Part shown: in pieces, positions 1-9,475 of the stretch
Layout of the letters: every line of letters begins with the position of its first letter
How positions within the stretch are numbered: the stretch's first letter is position 1
NCBI GenBank assembly: GCA_905221605.1
Contig: CAJNDS010002783.1
Span: 115,001-157,500, forward strand
From: Symbiodinium natans
Lineage: Eukaryota; Sar; Dinophyceae; Suessiales; Symbiodiniaceae
DNA length: 42,500 nucleotides
Direction: 5' to 3'
Position numbers and translations under genes: made by a program
Notes under the pieces: model-generated
Database searches by the model: none
Seen by the model: only the letters and a program-made list of their open reading frames with translations
Told to the model about the DNA's origin: nothing

Positions 1-403
1 CTCCGGTGAGGGCGCTAGGTAAATCGGAGAGCGAGAAACCCTAAACCTTGAACCCTAACCCCTAAACCCTAAACCCTAAACCCTAAACACTAAACCCTAA
101 ACCCTAAACCCTAAACCCTTAACCCTTAACCCTTAGCCCTTTAACCCTTAAACCCTAAACCTGCGCTTGGGACCAGGGTGGGAGTCGCAGTCCTACATCA
201 CCAGCGCAGGGGCCTTAAGGTGACATGCGCAGGAGTGGACTGATCTAGACAACAATTAACATACATATCATGAAACGAAAACTGGTTTAACTTATTTAAG
301 TTACATATATAATAGTTTTTGAATACATATATAATATTCTTATGATTATATATATATATATGTATATAATATTAAACACTGCTCTCTATAACTTGGTAGC
401 CCA
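1..403. repeat. Degenerate CCCTAAA array and AT-rich flank
   Basis: Positions about 40-158 hold telomeric heptamers with CCCTTAA and CCCTTAG variants. Positions 290-370 are AT-rich with a TATATA run. No gene is visible. Confidence 0.85.
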
Positions 404-688
404 GTGGTACCCTTTTCCCTTTTTTGGTTCAAGGTTCCCTTTTCAATGCTGAAAGCAGCGGCAGAGACACGCACGTCTAGCGTCGACCCTGCAAAGAAGT
501 CATTCCTACATGAACTTCTGGAAGCTAATGTCCCAGCTCATACTTTTGCTGCTACCAGGATGTTTTCCGATTTTGATCACAAGATGGCAGGATGGATTGC
601 AAGGGTGCCATTTCACCGTTTCAGTTCAAAGCCGACTGGGTGCATAGACAAGCAGCTCAGAGGGAACTGCTTCGTTTGTTTCTTGTAG
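404..688 (+). CDS. Coding-like segment, unknown protein
   Basis: An open frame of 94 codons. From about codon 18 it has natural soluble-protein composition (for example SVDPAKKSFLHELLEAN and FAATRMFSDFDHKMAGWIAR). The first 15 codons are Phe-rich and look non-coding, so the true exon may start at an AG acceptor near 450-456 (GAAAG before CAGCGG). No family was recognised. A second + strand open segment follows at 843-1130, and the two may be exons of one gene. Low confidence because no homologue or paralogue supports it. Confidence 0.3.
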   Translation: MVPFSLFWFKVPFSMLKAAAETRTSSVDPAKKSFLHELLEANVPAHTFAATRMFSDFDHKMAGWIARVPFHRFSSKPTGCIDKQLRGNCFVCFL

Positions 689-842
689 TGGGTCCCAAGC
701 ATCATGCGCTATCGTGACTCAGACGGGGGCTCCCACTGGCGCTAAGTTGCACGACGCAGAAGCTTGTGCTTTCTGCCCGTGTCAGAGCCATTGAGAAGCC
801 TTCTAACAGCAGTTCAGGTCCTGGAACTTCGTCGGAGGATGC

Positions 843-1130
843 TTGAGACATGTTTGTGCTTCTGTATGCGATCTGGCCGAGGCGGCGCAGAACCAAAGAG
901 ACTGCGGCGAACCGATCTGGTGGCAAGGCCACGTACCATGTTTGAGTGCAGGGAAGTTTCCCCTCCTGCGGTTTACCGGTCTCAACGGGGAAGGGTCTCC
1001 GATCCAAGATCCCTCCAAGATACATACTGGCAGCATCCACGCCGGCCAGGGAAGCGGAAAGAGTCCCAAGGCCGAGACCGAATCTGTGAGTTCTGAGGAC
1101 ATCGGCCTGGATCTCGGAATGGTTGTTTGA
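843..1130 (+). CDS. Coding-like segment, Ser/Glu-rich C-terminus
   Basis: An open frame of 95 codons ending at a TGA. The C-terminal half is hydrophilic (HAGQGSGKSPKAETESVSSE followed by DIGLDLGMVV), as in real protein ends. A short frame just upstream (about 779-845) reads IEKPSNSSSGPGTSSEDA and may be an adjoining exon. The opposite strand is also open (803-1222) but its composition is less natural. Unknown function. Confidence 0.3.
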   Translation: MRHVCASVCDLAEAAQNQRDCGEPIWWQGHVPCLSAGKFPLLRFTGLNGEGSPIQDPSKIHTGSIHAGQGSGKSPKAETESVSSEDIGLDLGMVV

Positions 1131-1213
1131 GCGGACTGCTCGTGGATTGCCAGGAAGCGTGTAAAGTACAGGTTCAGTGTGAGGGTGGAAGGAGACTTGG
1201 GAGCAGGACCCAA

Positions 1214-1312
1214 AGAGCCCAATACCCCTTAAATAAGGAGTATACCTTAAATCATATTAAGGATCCCTATATAATTTAAGGTCTATTCCTGAATTAAGGG
1301 GTATTGGGCTCT
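1214..1312. repeat. 99-bp near-palindrome with 19-bp perfect terminal inverted repeats
   Basis: AGAGCCCAATACCCCTTAA at 1214-1232 is the exact reverse complement of 1294-1312. Inside, a second pair (TATACCTTAAAT and ATTTAAGGTCTA) nearly continues the stem around an AT-rich centre. It contains no ORF. It could be a miniature inverted-repeat element or a hairpin. Confidence 0.85.
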
Positions 1313-1479
1313 CTGGGGATGGGTGAGGATGCAGTCAAGCAAGTTGCAGCATTCGATCTCTTGACTTGGACACCTGCCGTAGTTTGAGTCGGTGGTTGCT
1401 TGAGTCAACAAAGCGTGCACCAGGGGGTTGTCTCAGCTATGACTTCAAGCGCAAGGGAGATCTCCAAGCCTAAGCCACC

Positions 1480-1650
1480 CTAAACCCTAAACCCTAAACC
1501 CTAAACCCTAGACCCTAGACCCTAGACCCTAGACCCTAGACCCTAGACCCTAGACCCTAGACCCTAGACCCTAAACCCTAAACCCTAAACCCTAAACCCT
1601 AAACCCTAAACCCTAAACCCTAAACCCTAAACCCTAAACCCTAAACCTAA
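1480..1650. repeat. CCCTAAA array with internal CCCTAGA block
   Basis: Perfect CCCTAAA units flank a homogeneous run of about nine CCCTAGA units (about 1506-1570). Confidence 0.95.
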
Positions 1651-3120
1651 ACAGGCTTGCCGAGTTCTTGGCCATGACTCTGAGGTGGCGAGTTTGCCTT
1701 TTATCCCAGTCCTGGATCCACACCTCGTAGTTTCGACGGTGACATGGTCCAGGCAGAGCTTGGGTGACTTGCTCCTGTAGAGGAGGATTCTGCCTTCGCT
1801 TGTCGGTTAGAAGGCAACAAGCGCAAGGTTCTCCAAGGTTTGTTTATTAGGGTTTCAGGGTTTCGGGTTTAGGGTTTTAGGGTTTAGGGTTCAGGTCTGG
1901 TACGTACCGGCACCGCGCCAGGCGGAGTTGAGCCAAAGCCCTGACCCCTCGAAGTCCGAGGCAGGGTTGTCAGGGGTGTACAGAGCGCCTACTGAGGCGG
2001 AGATAAGGGTTTAGGGTTTAGGGTTTAGGGTGCCGTTGGTTCACGAAGAGACGCCCGCCCTCGACATTTTTTTGTGTTGGGGGGAGAGTGAACCAAGTCT
2101 TGGGAGGTGTTTAGGCGTAGGTTTTGCAGTTGAAGTCGCTGTTTAGAGGTTTGGTGGTATGCAGCTCAAAATGTCTGCCTGCAGTGATGTGTGCCCCTCC
2201 TCTTCTTCTTCCAAGCACCGCCAACGCAGGAGTTTAGACGGCTGGCGCTTGGCTCCATGCAGCACTCGCCGCCTCCCCAGCACTGGACCATGGACAGCTT
2301 TCCCGGCAGCATCTACCTAAATTTCGGGTTCTAGGGTTTAGGGTTTAGGGTCCCAGGGGCCGGTACAATCTAGGCCGTGCTGGTGACGCATTGCCGTGGT
2401 AATTAGTTGCCCGTGGTTCACGCCGCCCCTTGAACTCGAAATGGGGCTTCCTACCATAGAGGTACCCCGTTTTGCCCCTCAAAAAATAGTAGAATCCCCC
2501 TTGAAGAGGGACCCTAGGAGGGTACCACCTATTCTCGGAAACCCTAAACCCTAAACCCTAAACCCTAAACCCTAAACCCTAAACTCTAAACTCTAAACCC
2601 TAAACCCTAAACCCTAAACCCTAAACCCTAAACCCTAAACCCTAAACCCTAAACCCCCCAAATGAACTTTGAATCCAACGGCCAGGCCTGTGCCGGCGGT
2701 CCATGTGCAGCTTCCACCCGGGCAGGAGCTGCTCGGCTCAGGTTTAGGGTTTAGGGTTTAGGGTTTAATTAGGGTTTAGGGTTTAGGGTTTAGGGTTTAG
2801 GGTTTAGGGTAGTGGGTTTAGGGTTTAGTGGGTTTAGGGTTTAGTGGGTTTAGTGGGTTTAGGGTTTAGGGTTTAGGGTTGAGGGTTGAGAGTTGAGGGT
2901 TGAGGTTTAGGGTTTAGGGTGGAGCAGCAAGTGTCACGTGGAGATTTCCGAAGCCTTTTTGGGGGGTCCGAAGGGTAATCGTATTTTTTGGTATGGTATA
3001 GGGGTACCCCCTATGTAGGAAGGAATAACCACACGGTTTTTGGCATGTGCAGTGTCTCAGCAGAAAGACCACTGCACTCCACGCTGACACAGCGTCCGCG
3101 CGAGTACTGCTACGCCTAAA
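1651..3120. repeat. Clustered telomeric arrays of both orientations, no gene seen
   Basis: TTTAGGG blocks lie at about 1855-1892, 2005-2031, 2330-2351 and 2740-2925. A CCCTAAA block lies at 2537-2657. The 2740-2925 block carries AGTGGGTTTAGGG variants and GAGGGTT units. Unique filler lies between; no convincing coding frame was seen. Element-like GGTACC segments lie at about 2449-2540 and 2946-3025. Confidence 0.85.
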
Positions 3121-3402
3121 TATTTATCTTGTTCGTAGTTTCAGGCCATGATTTCTAATTCCGCTCTTGTGCATACAACAATGCTCAGGTCTGCACAGAT
3201 GAGTCCGGGAATGCAGCAGCCGCAGACGCTCGCCCTGCAACGTTGCTGACGATTTCAAGCGATACACGGAGAGAGTTTTCCCCGCACTCAGCTCGGAGAA
3301 CTCATGAGGGTGGTTGTCAAAATGACGATCCCTTCTGAGTACCCTGAATATTAGGTGCCGTATTGTAATAGGGATCCAAAAAGGGACCATATTTTTGCTA
3401 AC

Positions 3403-3643
3403 CACCCATGAGACTGCACTGTGTCTGAGGGTAAACTTCCAGCAGCCGCAGCTCCAACTCGTCCGTGGGACCCAGTGCCCTGGCGGCAAGTCGTGAGAAA
3501 TGGGCCGTGGAGCTATCAGCAATCTCATTCTTCTGTTTCTGTTTGTAGGGCAGCAGGTGAGCAAACACTGTGCTGTAATGTGTCGATGGGCTAGCATCCA
3601 CACAAGAGACGGTAGCAGTATCTTTGCTGTCTCTCCTGTCAGT
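3403..3643 (-). CDS. Probable minus-strand exon, unknown protein
   Basis: Read on the minus strand, this segment is open for about 80 codons. It has strongly natural composition: DSKDTATVSCVDAS, then NEIADSSTAHFSRLAARALG, then TDELELRLLEVYPQTQCSLM. It ends near a GT donor just after ATGGGTG. An upstream AG lies at 3644-3645 on this strand. Function not recognised. A second minus-strand frame abuts it at 3639-3800, so the two are either joined by splicing or the frame is shifted there. Confidence 0.4.
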
Positions 3644-3810
3644 CTATACTTTCGGTTGCGATCTGTGGTTGTACTCGTAGCGCAACATCAAGGGAGTCTT
3701 TTTTCAGGAATCGTCTAGGCAGCAGTGGTTCACAAGCCCTCAGCAGAGTGGCCGTAGCTGCTTTTGTGAGGTCCCCACAGATGCAAGTGCTGTCAACGCC
3801 CCTCAGCTGC
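3639..3810 (-). CDS. Probable minus-strand coding segment upstream of 3403-3643
   Basis: The last 55 codons of a 114-codon minus-strand frame read CICGDLTKAATATLLRACEP and then RRFLKKDSLDVALRVQPQI, which look genuine. The frame stops at 3639, one to two bases out of frame with the downstream segment. This could be a splice boundary or a frameshift in a degenerate gene. Its 5' extent is unclear. Confidence 0.3.
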
Positions 3811-4217
3811 AAAGCTTGCTGCGGGTGTGCACTGGAGCCCCTTGAGCGCGAAAAGGGCAGGCACCGGAGCCCCTTAAAACACTTCGTTTCAGGGTACGGG
3901 CGGCGTTCTGAAACACTGCATGACGGGATGACAGCGGTGCAGATGAGGCGGTGGGGTCGGTGCATGAGGGTGGTGGCTGCCATAAAAGGTGGGAGTAGGG
4001 CGATGACCGGAAGACCGAGAATGGGTCTTCACTAACGCCTCCGCGCTCCAGCGGGGGTCGGCGGATATGTATATGGGCGGACGTCAAAATACCATGTATG
4101 TAAAATATGATGGAAGTGCGATATGAAGTTCCGCTCTTGCTGGTTTATGTCTTCGCCACAAGGTGGCACCATGCGTATATGCAGGTTTCAAGCTCTCCCC
4201 CAGGCGCTAGGATAGCG

Positions 4218-4466
4218 CTAGGGTGGTGCTAGGCATTCCTTTCCAAAGCTGACATGGTATGAGCTGAGGATGCTGATGCTTGCTTGCGAAACATTAGCTC
4301 CAGTAGTTCCGAAGACGACGCCTGAGTCTAAAAATGAAGGCGCTAGTGTGTTTTGCGAGGATTTTGATGATTTTGCATAGGGTACACAATTAGTACTACA
4401 CTTCTGTACTTGCCAAAGCCATCGTTCCAGATCTTCGTTATCCTTCTCGCCATAAGGCGGCACCAT
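4218..4466 (-). CDS. Minus-strand ORF, 82 codons, unknown
   Basis: It starts MVPPYGEKDNEDLERWLWQV and continues with a Ser/Asn-rich stretch (SGVVFGTTGANVSQASIS) to a TAG. Composition and orientation fit a 5' part of the minus-strand gene at 3403-3810, but no join was proven. No family recognised. Confidence 0.3.
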   Translation of the reverse strand: MVPPYGEKDNEDLERWLWQVQKCSTNCVPYAKSSKSSQNTLAPSFLDSGVVFGTTGANVSQASISILSSYHVSFGKECLAPP

Positions 4467-4519
4467 GATTTTTTCAGCATCCGACGTTCCCGGAAGAATG
4501 AATATTGACAGCCGCCCAT

Positions 4520-4538
4520 ATGTGTATGTATTTGTTTC

Positions 4539-4635
<97 letters not shown>

Positions 4636-4640
4636 ATGTA
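4520..4640. repeat. TATGTA hexamer microsatellite
   Basis: About 18-20 tandem TATGTA units with few interruptions. It is open in several frames (poly Tyr-Val, Tyr-Met or His-Ile), which are artefacts of the repeat. Confidence 0.95.
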
Positions 4641-4664
4641 TCTTTCAAACCGTAACCCCTAGCC

Positions 4665-4930
4665 CCGAACCCCTAAACCCTAAACCCTAAACCCTAAACC
4701 CCAAACCCCAAACCCCAAACCCACAAAGGGCCCATGCTTCCAAGCTTCGATTCTGAGGCCTTCGCCCACCAGCAAGGCAGGGCCGGCCTCCCCGCAGTTT
4801 GCAGGGCAGCTCCCCCGCGGGCCGCAGCCCCAGCTGAAGTTCGGTTCCTTCGATCTTTGGTGGTTTAGGGTTTAGGGTTTAGGGTTTAGGGTTTCGGGTT
4901 TAGGGTTTAGGGTTTAGGGTTTAGGGCTAC
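4665..4930. repeat. Flanking CCCTAAA/CCCCAAA and TTTAGGG arrays
   Basis: CCCTAAA and CCCCAAA units at 4672-4722, unique GC-rich DNA, then TTTAGGG units at 4863-4928 directly before the polyglutamine exon. The pair forms an inverted arrangement. Confidence 0.9.
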
Positions 4931-4966
4931 AGGCCTGATGGGGTCTGCCGTGCTCTGTTCTCAGGC

Positions 4967-5310
4967 AGATGTCGCCGGCCATGTCGCCGCAGCACATGCA
5001 GCAGTTCAACCCTCAAGCTCAGCATTTTCAGCAGTTTTCACCTTCTGGCATGCCGCAGCCACCCTACCCTTCCAGCCAATCTTCTTACACACAACAGCCG
5101 AACCCTCAGTTTCCTGCACAGCAGCTGCAATCGCAGCCGTTTCAGCAATTTCAGGCACAATATCCACCACAAGCGTCCATACCACCGCCCCAGTTTCCAT
5201 CACAGCAGATGCAGCAGCCTCAGCAGCAAATGCAATCACCACAGATGCCACCACAGCCGTTCCAGCAACAGCAGCAGCTTCAGCAGCTTCAGCAGCAACA
5301 GCAGCAGCAA

Positions 5311-5342
<32 letters not shown>

Positions 5343-5484
5343 GCAGCAGCAACAGCAGCAGCAACAGCAGCAACAGCAGCTTCAGCAGCAGCTTCAGCAG
5401 CAGCAACATCAGCAGCAGCAACAACAGCAGCAGCAGCAACAGCAGCAGCAGCAACAGCAGCTGCTGCAACAGCAGTTCCAGCAA

Positions 5485-5516
<32 letters not shown>

Positions 5517-5718
5517 GAATTTCCAACAGCAACACCAGCAGAACTTGCAGCAGCAGCAAAGTCTGCAGCAGAGCCTGCAGCAAAGTAGCCTGCCGCAAGA
5601 AAACTTGCAGCAACAGCACCAGCAGATGCAGCAGCTCCAACAAAGCATGCAGCAGCATGAGCAGCAAGCTCAGCAAGCGCAGCAATTCCAACAGTACCAG
5701 TCGCGGCTCGGATGCAGG
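4967..5718 (+). CDS. Polyglutamine exon, probable N-terminal part of gene A protein
   Basis: An open frame starts at MSPAMSPQHMQQFNPQAQHF right after a CTCAGGCAG acceptor-like site. A Pro/Gln/Ser-rich lead of about 95 residues (QPPYPSSQSSYTQQPNPQFP) is followed by about 130 residues of almost pure glutamine, coded by mixed CAG/CAA with a few Leu, Phe and His. A Q-rich tail ends ...FQQYQ near 5700. Mixed Gln codons and a natural lead argue for real coding rather than a chance CAG satellite. The frame runs on to 5763 but enters a dispersed element (5742 on), so the exon probably ends at about 5700-5718. Such low-complexity segments are common in RNA-binding or transcription-linked proteins. Joining to gene A is inferred from strand, Q-rich neighbours and the parallel Q-rich exons before gene B. 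It could be a separate gene. Confidence 0.55.
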
Positions 5719-5741
5719 GAGAGTTGCGGTTTGGAGTATGG

Positions 5742-5860
5742 GGGTTTCCGAGAAAATGTATAGGGGGCCCTTAAAAATAGACCACCAAATAGTAGGATTT
5801 TCTTGTTCTATGGACCCCAACAAGGTACCCCGAATAGTTGATACAACCCCTTGCCTGCCA
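5742..5860. mobile_element. Dispersed GGGGTTTCCGA-type element copy
   Basis: It begins GGGGGTTTCCGAGAAAATG and has a GGTACCCC core near 5825, as in copies at 7445, 9303, 14961, 23728, 23977 and 36187. No ORF of its own. The right end is not clear. Confidence 0.5.
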
Positions 5861-5993
5861 TGTACCTGCACTACCTTGAGGTTCAAGGTACGTATAACCG
5901 CAATTCTAGCTGTACCTATGAGCCCCTTAAGTCCTCTAAGTAGGTGATAAGTAGACTTATAATTGGGGCTATACGTACTCATGAAACTCCAAG

Positions 5994-6033
5994 TACCTTG
6001 AGCAGTTCCAGCAGACCCAGTCCCTACTGAAAG
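5994..6033 (+). CDS. Small Q-rich exon candidate upstream of gene A
   Basis: After a CCAAG acceptor the frame reads YLEQFQQTQSLLK and leaves a phase-1 G (AAAG). It continues the FQQYQ theme of the polyglutamine exon. Confidence 0.35.
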
Positions 6034-6900
6034 AGCCCGTGGCACACTGACTCCATTCAACTTCTGCGCAACCCTAAACCCCTGATCCCTGAGCCCTAAC
6101 CTAAACCCTAAACCCTAAACCCTAAACCCTAAACCCTAAACCCTAAACCCTAAACCCTAAACCCTAAACCCTGAACCCTGAACCCCTGAACCATAAATTC
6201 CCAAGAGTTGCGCCCCCCTCAACGTACTATTTGGGAGTCCGGAGACAGATCTGCTAGGCGATAACTGTAGACCAATAGGGGCCCTTCACCCTACAGACAA
6301 CTCTTTGCAGAAGTCAAAAAAACCAAGAAACTAAAAGAAGAAAAATCGAAACGAGTTCTAGAGATTCTCCCCGTGGCTTGTGTTTTGCTTTTTACTTTTG
6401 GGCCTGCTCCTCGACTTTGTTACTGGCTTGGGTGCTTGACCATCGGGAACTTCCACCCCAAAAACAATACCAATAAATACCACAAGCCCGAGGAAAGGAA
6501 CAAAAAGAAACAACTCTCCCCGAGCTTTTTTTTTGAATTTTTTTGAATGTTTTTTTACTTTTAAATGTTTTTTGATTTGGAGATGCTGATACGGAGAGAC
6601 CCCTGCAGGAATCATTCGGTTTTGGAATTTCGAGGAATCGTGTTTTCATCGCTAGTTACTAATTATAGTGGTTTGGAGACCGGTGTGTGTCTCTCTCTCT
6701 CTCTGTGGGGTGACAACCATACATATCTATATAGATATTAGATATTGTTTGCATCTTGTATAGAATATATGTCTGTTTCATATAGTAAAACGTCTAGGGT
6801 TTAGGGTTTAGGGTTTAGGATTTAGGGTTTGGGGTTTAGGGTTCAGGGTTCAGGGTTCAGGGTTTAGGGTTCAGGGCTTGGGGTGTAAAAAGACCCCAAG
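6034..6900. repeat. Telomeric arrays and AT-rich DNA
   Basis: CCCTAAA units at 6090-6190 and TTTAGGG/TTCAGGG units at 6793-6885. In between are an A/T-rich stretch (6300-6560), a short TC run (6690-6706) and TATATA-rich sequence. Minus-strand frames at 6358-6649 are Lys/Phe-rich and probably not genes. Confidence 0.8.
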
Positions 6901-6968
6901 GATGCATGGCCCACAGCATCCTCCACCTTCGCATGCTGCGCCTCCACTGCCGGCATCCGGCATCCCAG
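6901..6968 (+). CDS. Pro/His-rich exon, probable exon immediately upstream of gene A core
   Basis: After CCCCAAG the exon reads MHGPQHPPPSHAAPPLPASG and then IP plus a phase-1 G, ending CCCAG before GCACAG (a GC donor). The next core exon (10271) starts in phase 1, so joining gives ...SGIP-G-ALDPAALGFPFPG without breaking the frame. A similar PPPPSH module occurs at 8370, 22695 and 23609, which supports a repeated exon module shared by genes A and B. Confidence 0.5.
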
Positions 6969-6972
6969 GCAC

Positions 6973-7340
6973 AGGGTTTAGGGTTTAGGGTTTAGGGTTT
7001 AGGGGTTTAGGGTTTAGGGTTTAGGGGTTTAGGGTTTAAGGGTTTAGGGTTTAGGGTTTAGGGTTTAGGGTTTAGGGCTTAGGGTTTAGGGTTTAGGGTT
7101 TAGGGTTTAGGGTCTAGGGTCTAGGGTCTAGGGGCTGGGGTTTGGGTGGTTTGGAGAGGCTTTCGGAGCACTTCTGTGTGGCACTTCAAGTGAATACAGA
7201 CCACAAAGGCCAAGAAGTGGCTCCTTGGCCAGCTTGCCTCCACTAGGAAAGATTGTTTAGGGTTTATATAAGAGTTTAGGGTTTAGGGTTTAGGGTTTAG
7301 GGTTTGGGCTTAGGGTTTAGGGTTTAGGGTTGGCAGCTTA
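6973..7340. repeat. TTTAGGG arrays
   Basis: A long TTTAGGG block at 6973-7140 ends in TCTAGGG variants. A second block lies at 7257-7335. Unique sequence separates them. Confidence 0.95.
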
Positions 7341-7349
7341 GGGTGACCA

Positions 7350-7448
7350 GCGCAAGTGCAGGAAGCCCTCAGCCGACTACTCCCGCGAGCCAGTGCGCTC
7401 CCTAGTCAGATGCGGCTTCAATCCCTTGCTGCAGAGCCAGATGAGGGG
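7350..7448 (+). CDS. Short coding-like segment interrupted by dispersed element
   Basis: The frame reads QEALSRLLPRASALPSQMRL and then QSLAAEPDEG. A copy of the GGGGTTTCCGA element begins at 7445, exactly after GATGAG. The element may therefore act as, or sit at the start of, an intron here. Confidence 0.3.
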
Positions 7449-7560
7449 TTTCCGAAAATCGGGGTACCCTTTTCGGGGCTCCTAGAATCAGGATTACATT
7501 ATTTGGGGGGTATACTCGGGGAACCTTACTTGGGGAAGCTCCCACATCTTTCCTCTTTCC
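7445..7560. mobile_element. Dispersed GGGGTTTCCGA-type element copy
   Basis: GGGGTTTCCGAAAATCGGGG, a TACCC core, TTATTTGGGG and ACTTGGGG motifs in the same order as the copy at 9303-9455. Confidence 0.6.
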
Positions 7561-7659
7561 TGTAAGACATCGATGGATTACCTCTTGTTCCGAGTTGGCA
7601 TCCCCTGTCTGCCACCTATAGAGGGAGATCTCAATCTGTCTTGCTTGTTGGTTCCCTGC

Positions 7660-7910
7660 TTCGATGATTTCTAGTAGTACCATGACTACGATTATTCCTA
7701 GCAGTACTGTTATGACGATGATGACTGTGATTACTATGATTACTATGATTATTGTTACTACTACTTTGCTACTACTATTTCTATCCTTTACTATTATTAC
7801 GATTATTACAATTTTTATTATTACTATTATTGCTATTATTTTTATTATAACTGTTCATACTATTATTTGTATTGATTCGATTACTACTATTTTTTACGAG
7901 CATTACTAGT
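7660..7910. repeat. Degenerate TTA/ACTATT trinucleotide microsatellite
   Basis: Irregular ATTACTATTATT-type units. The hydrophobic Ile/Thr-rich frames across it are repeat artefacts. Confidence 0.85.
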
Positions 7911-7995
7911 GACCCGGCTGCCCAGGCTTGGAGGGCAGGCTCAGCTGGGCCTGTGACCCCTGCCACGCAGACGCCGTTGTCAGAGCACAGCCTTC

Positions 7996-8300
7996 TTAGG
8001 GTTTGGGGTTTGGGGTTTAGGGTTTGGGGTTTGGGGTTTGGGGTTTAGGGTTTCAGCCAGTGGCAAGGGCCTGCCCCAGCGTGAAATCCAGTGGTCGGAA
8101 TAATTTCTGACAGTACTCCCCTATGGTTCCTATATAATGTACAAAAACAACCCCCGTAAGCCCTATTCTAATTATTCAGGTCCCTCTGGTATGCTAAGAT
8201 AACTTTGTCGGGGGCCTGAAGGTACTCGCATGATGCCGGTTCTGGGCCGCACGAGGGGATGCGCTGGCATGTTTGTCAGGGCTTAACCAGTTCATCAGGA
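7996..8300. repeat. TTTGGGG/TTTAGGG array and unique spacer
   Basis: Alternating GGGGTTT and GGGTTTA units at 7996-8053. The spacer to 8300 shows nothing convincing. Confidence 0.85.
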
Positions 8301-8365
8301 TGTCCATTCACCTGAATTGGGTTGGTGCAGCTTTGCCGCCTGCAGCTGGCTCCGGTGACATTCAT

Positions 8366-8413
8366 GCGGAGGCTGGGCCAATCGCCACCACCTCCGCCGT
8401 CGCACACGCCGCA
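8366..8413 (+). CDS. PPPPPSH exon-like module
   Basis: One frame reads LGQSPPPPPSHTPQ between GCGGAG and CCGCAG, matching the modules at 6901 and 23609. It may be a duplicated or alternative exon of gene A. Confidence 0.3.
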
Positions 8414-8699
8414 GGCAACAGCTTCAATGCACAGGGTAGTCGTGAAAGAAGCGTCTCAAAATGTTAGCAGTTTGCGCTGCCACAGCAAAAGAGACCTGGT
8501 AAACAACAAGTGCTTGCTAGACATTCCACGTGACCAGAGCATGTTCTTTTTCGTAGGCCCGTTGGTCGACCTCTGTACCTAGCGGATGTCTCATACTAGC
8601 CCATCTACTCCCGTCTACTTGTTTAGGAAAGTTTCTCCCTCTTCAGTACCCATTAGTCAAGCAGGCAGTGAGGGTTCAGTCTCAAGGCCGGAACGCAGC

Positions 8700-8950
8700 G
8701 ATTAGGGTCTAGGGGGCGGTTTAGGGTTTAGGGTTTAGGGTTTAGGGTTTAGGGTTTAGGGTTTAGGAATAGCGGTTACATTAGAGACATGTTATCATAG
8801 GGTTCCTGTTTGCTTCTTCTCTCACATTTTGGAAGGTGAGTGGCCTTCCACAGAGGCAGATGGAGTCCTGGTCCAAGACCGGCTGCGCTGTCGTGCATAA
8901 GGGTTTAGGGTTTAGGGTTTAGGGTTTAGGGTTTGGGGTTTGGGGTTTAG
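8700..8950. repeat. TTTAGGG arrays
   Basis: Blocks at 8701-8767 and 8899-8952 with about 130 bp of unique DNA between. Confidence 0.95.
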
Positions 8951-9051
8951 GGCTCTGTATTTTGCGGGTGCCGACAGACTGAGGTCGTCAGAACTCTCGC
9001 GGCCACCAGGCCCTCGGAAAGCACCATTCTGCGACGTGTGCAAGCGATCCA
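8950..9051 (+). CDS. Coding-like segment with a CxxC motif
   Basis: The frame reads ALYFAGADRLRSSELSRPPG then PRKAPFCDVCKRS. It meets a textbook-looking GATCCAG before GTATGT donor at 9051-9052. Function unknown. It lies in the interval between putative gene A exons, so it may be an unrelated gene or a further A exon. Confidence 0.3.
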
Positions 9052-9224
9052 GGTATGTCATGTCAGAACAGGAGCACCTCGCGCTAACATGTGCGCTTCA
9101 AGTGCATGTGCTGTGCCCGCTAGTTGTGTGAGGGGGAGGTCTTTTGACATGGTTTGCCCACTCAGGGACATTCATCCCTGTGAACCGCGTCCGGACCTCA
9201 ACAGCCTTGTCCTGTGGTCCCCAG

Positions 9225-9275
9225 GTTTAGGGTTCAGGGTTTAGGGTTCAGGGTTTAGGGTTTAGGGTTTAGGGG
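9225..9275. repeat. TTTAGGG/TTCAGGG array
   Basis: Seven units, alternating TTTAGGG and TTCAGGG at the left end. Confidence 0.95.
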
Positions 9276-9302
9276 CCTTTCCAAGAGCTTGGATCTGACA
9301 TT

Positions 9303-9455
9303 CGCACTTCAGGGGGGTTTTCGAAATTCGGGGTATCCCTTTTTTTGGGGGGGGGGAATTCCGAAAACACGGACTATAGAACATGGGGCCCTGGTCTTTG
9401 GAAAGTATGTTGGGGGGGAACCCCTACTTGGGGAAGTGCCCACATGGCCCCTGAA
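9303..9455. mobile_element. Dispersed GGGGTTTCCGA-type element copy
   Basis: It starts GGGGTTTTCGAAATTCGGGG and carries the GGGGAACC...CTACTTGGGGAAG...CCCACAT sequence found in the 7445 copy. A G/T homopolymer run lies inside. Confidence 0.55.
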
Positions 9456-9475
9456 GGCAGCAGCCCCGAGTCAAA

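Noticed and set aside
40-158. True chromosome end
   Set aside because: The array is degenerate, short and followed by ordinary sequence, and dozens of similar arrays lie inside the window. It is interstitial.
4465-4690. ORFs of poly Tyr-Val, Tyr-Met or His-Ile
   Set aside because: They are translations of the TATGTA hexamer satellite in different frames and strands.
5236-6060. 274-codon minus-strand leucine-rich ORF opposite the polyglutamine exon
   Set aside because: Poly-Leu is simply the reverse complement of CAG/CAA repeats, and the + strand frame has the natural lead sequence.
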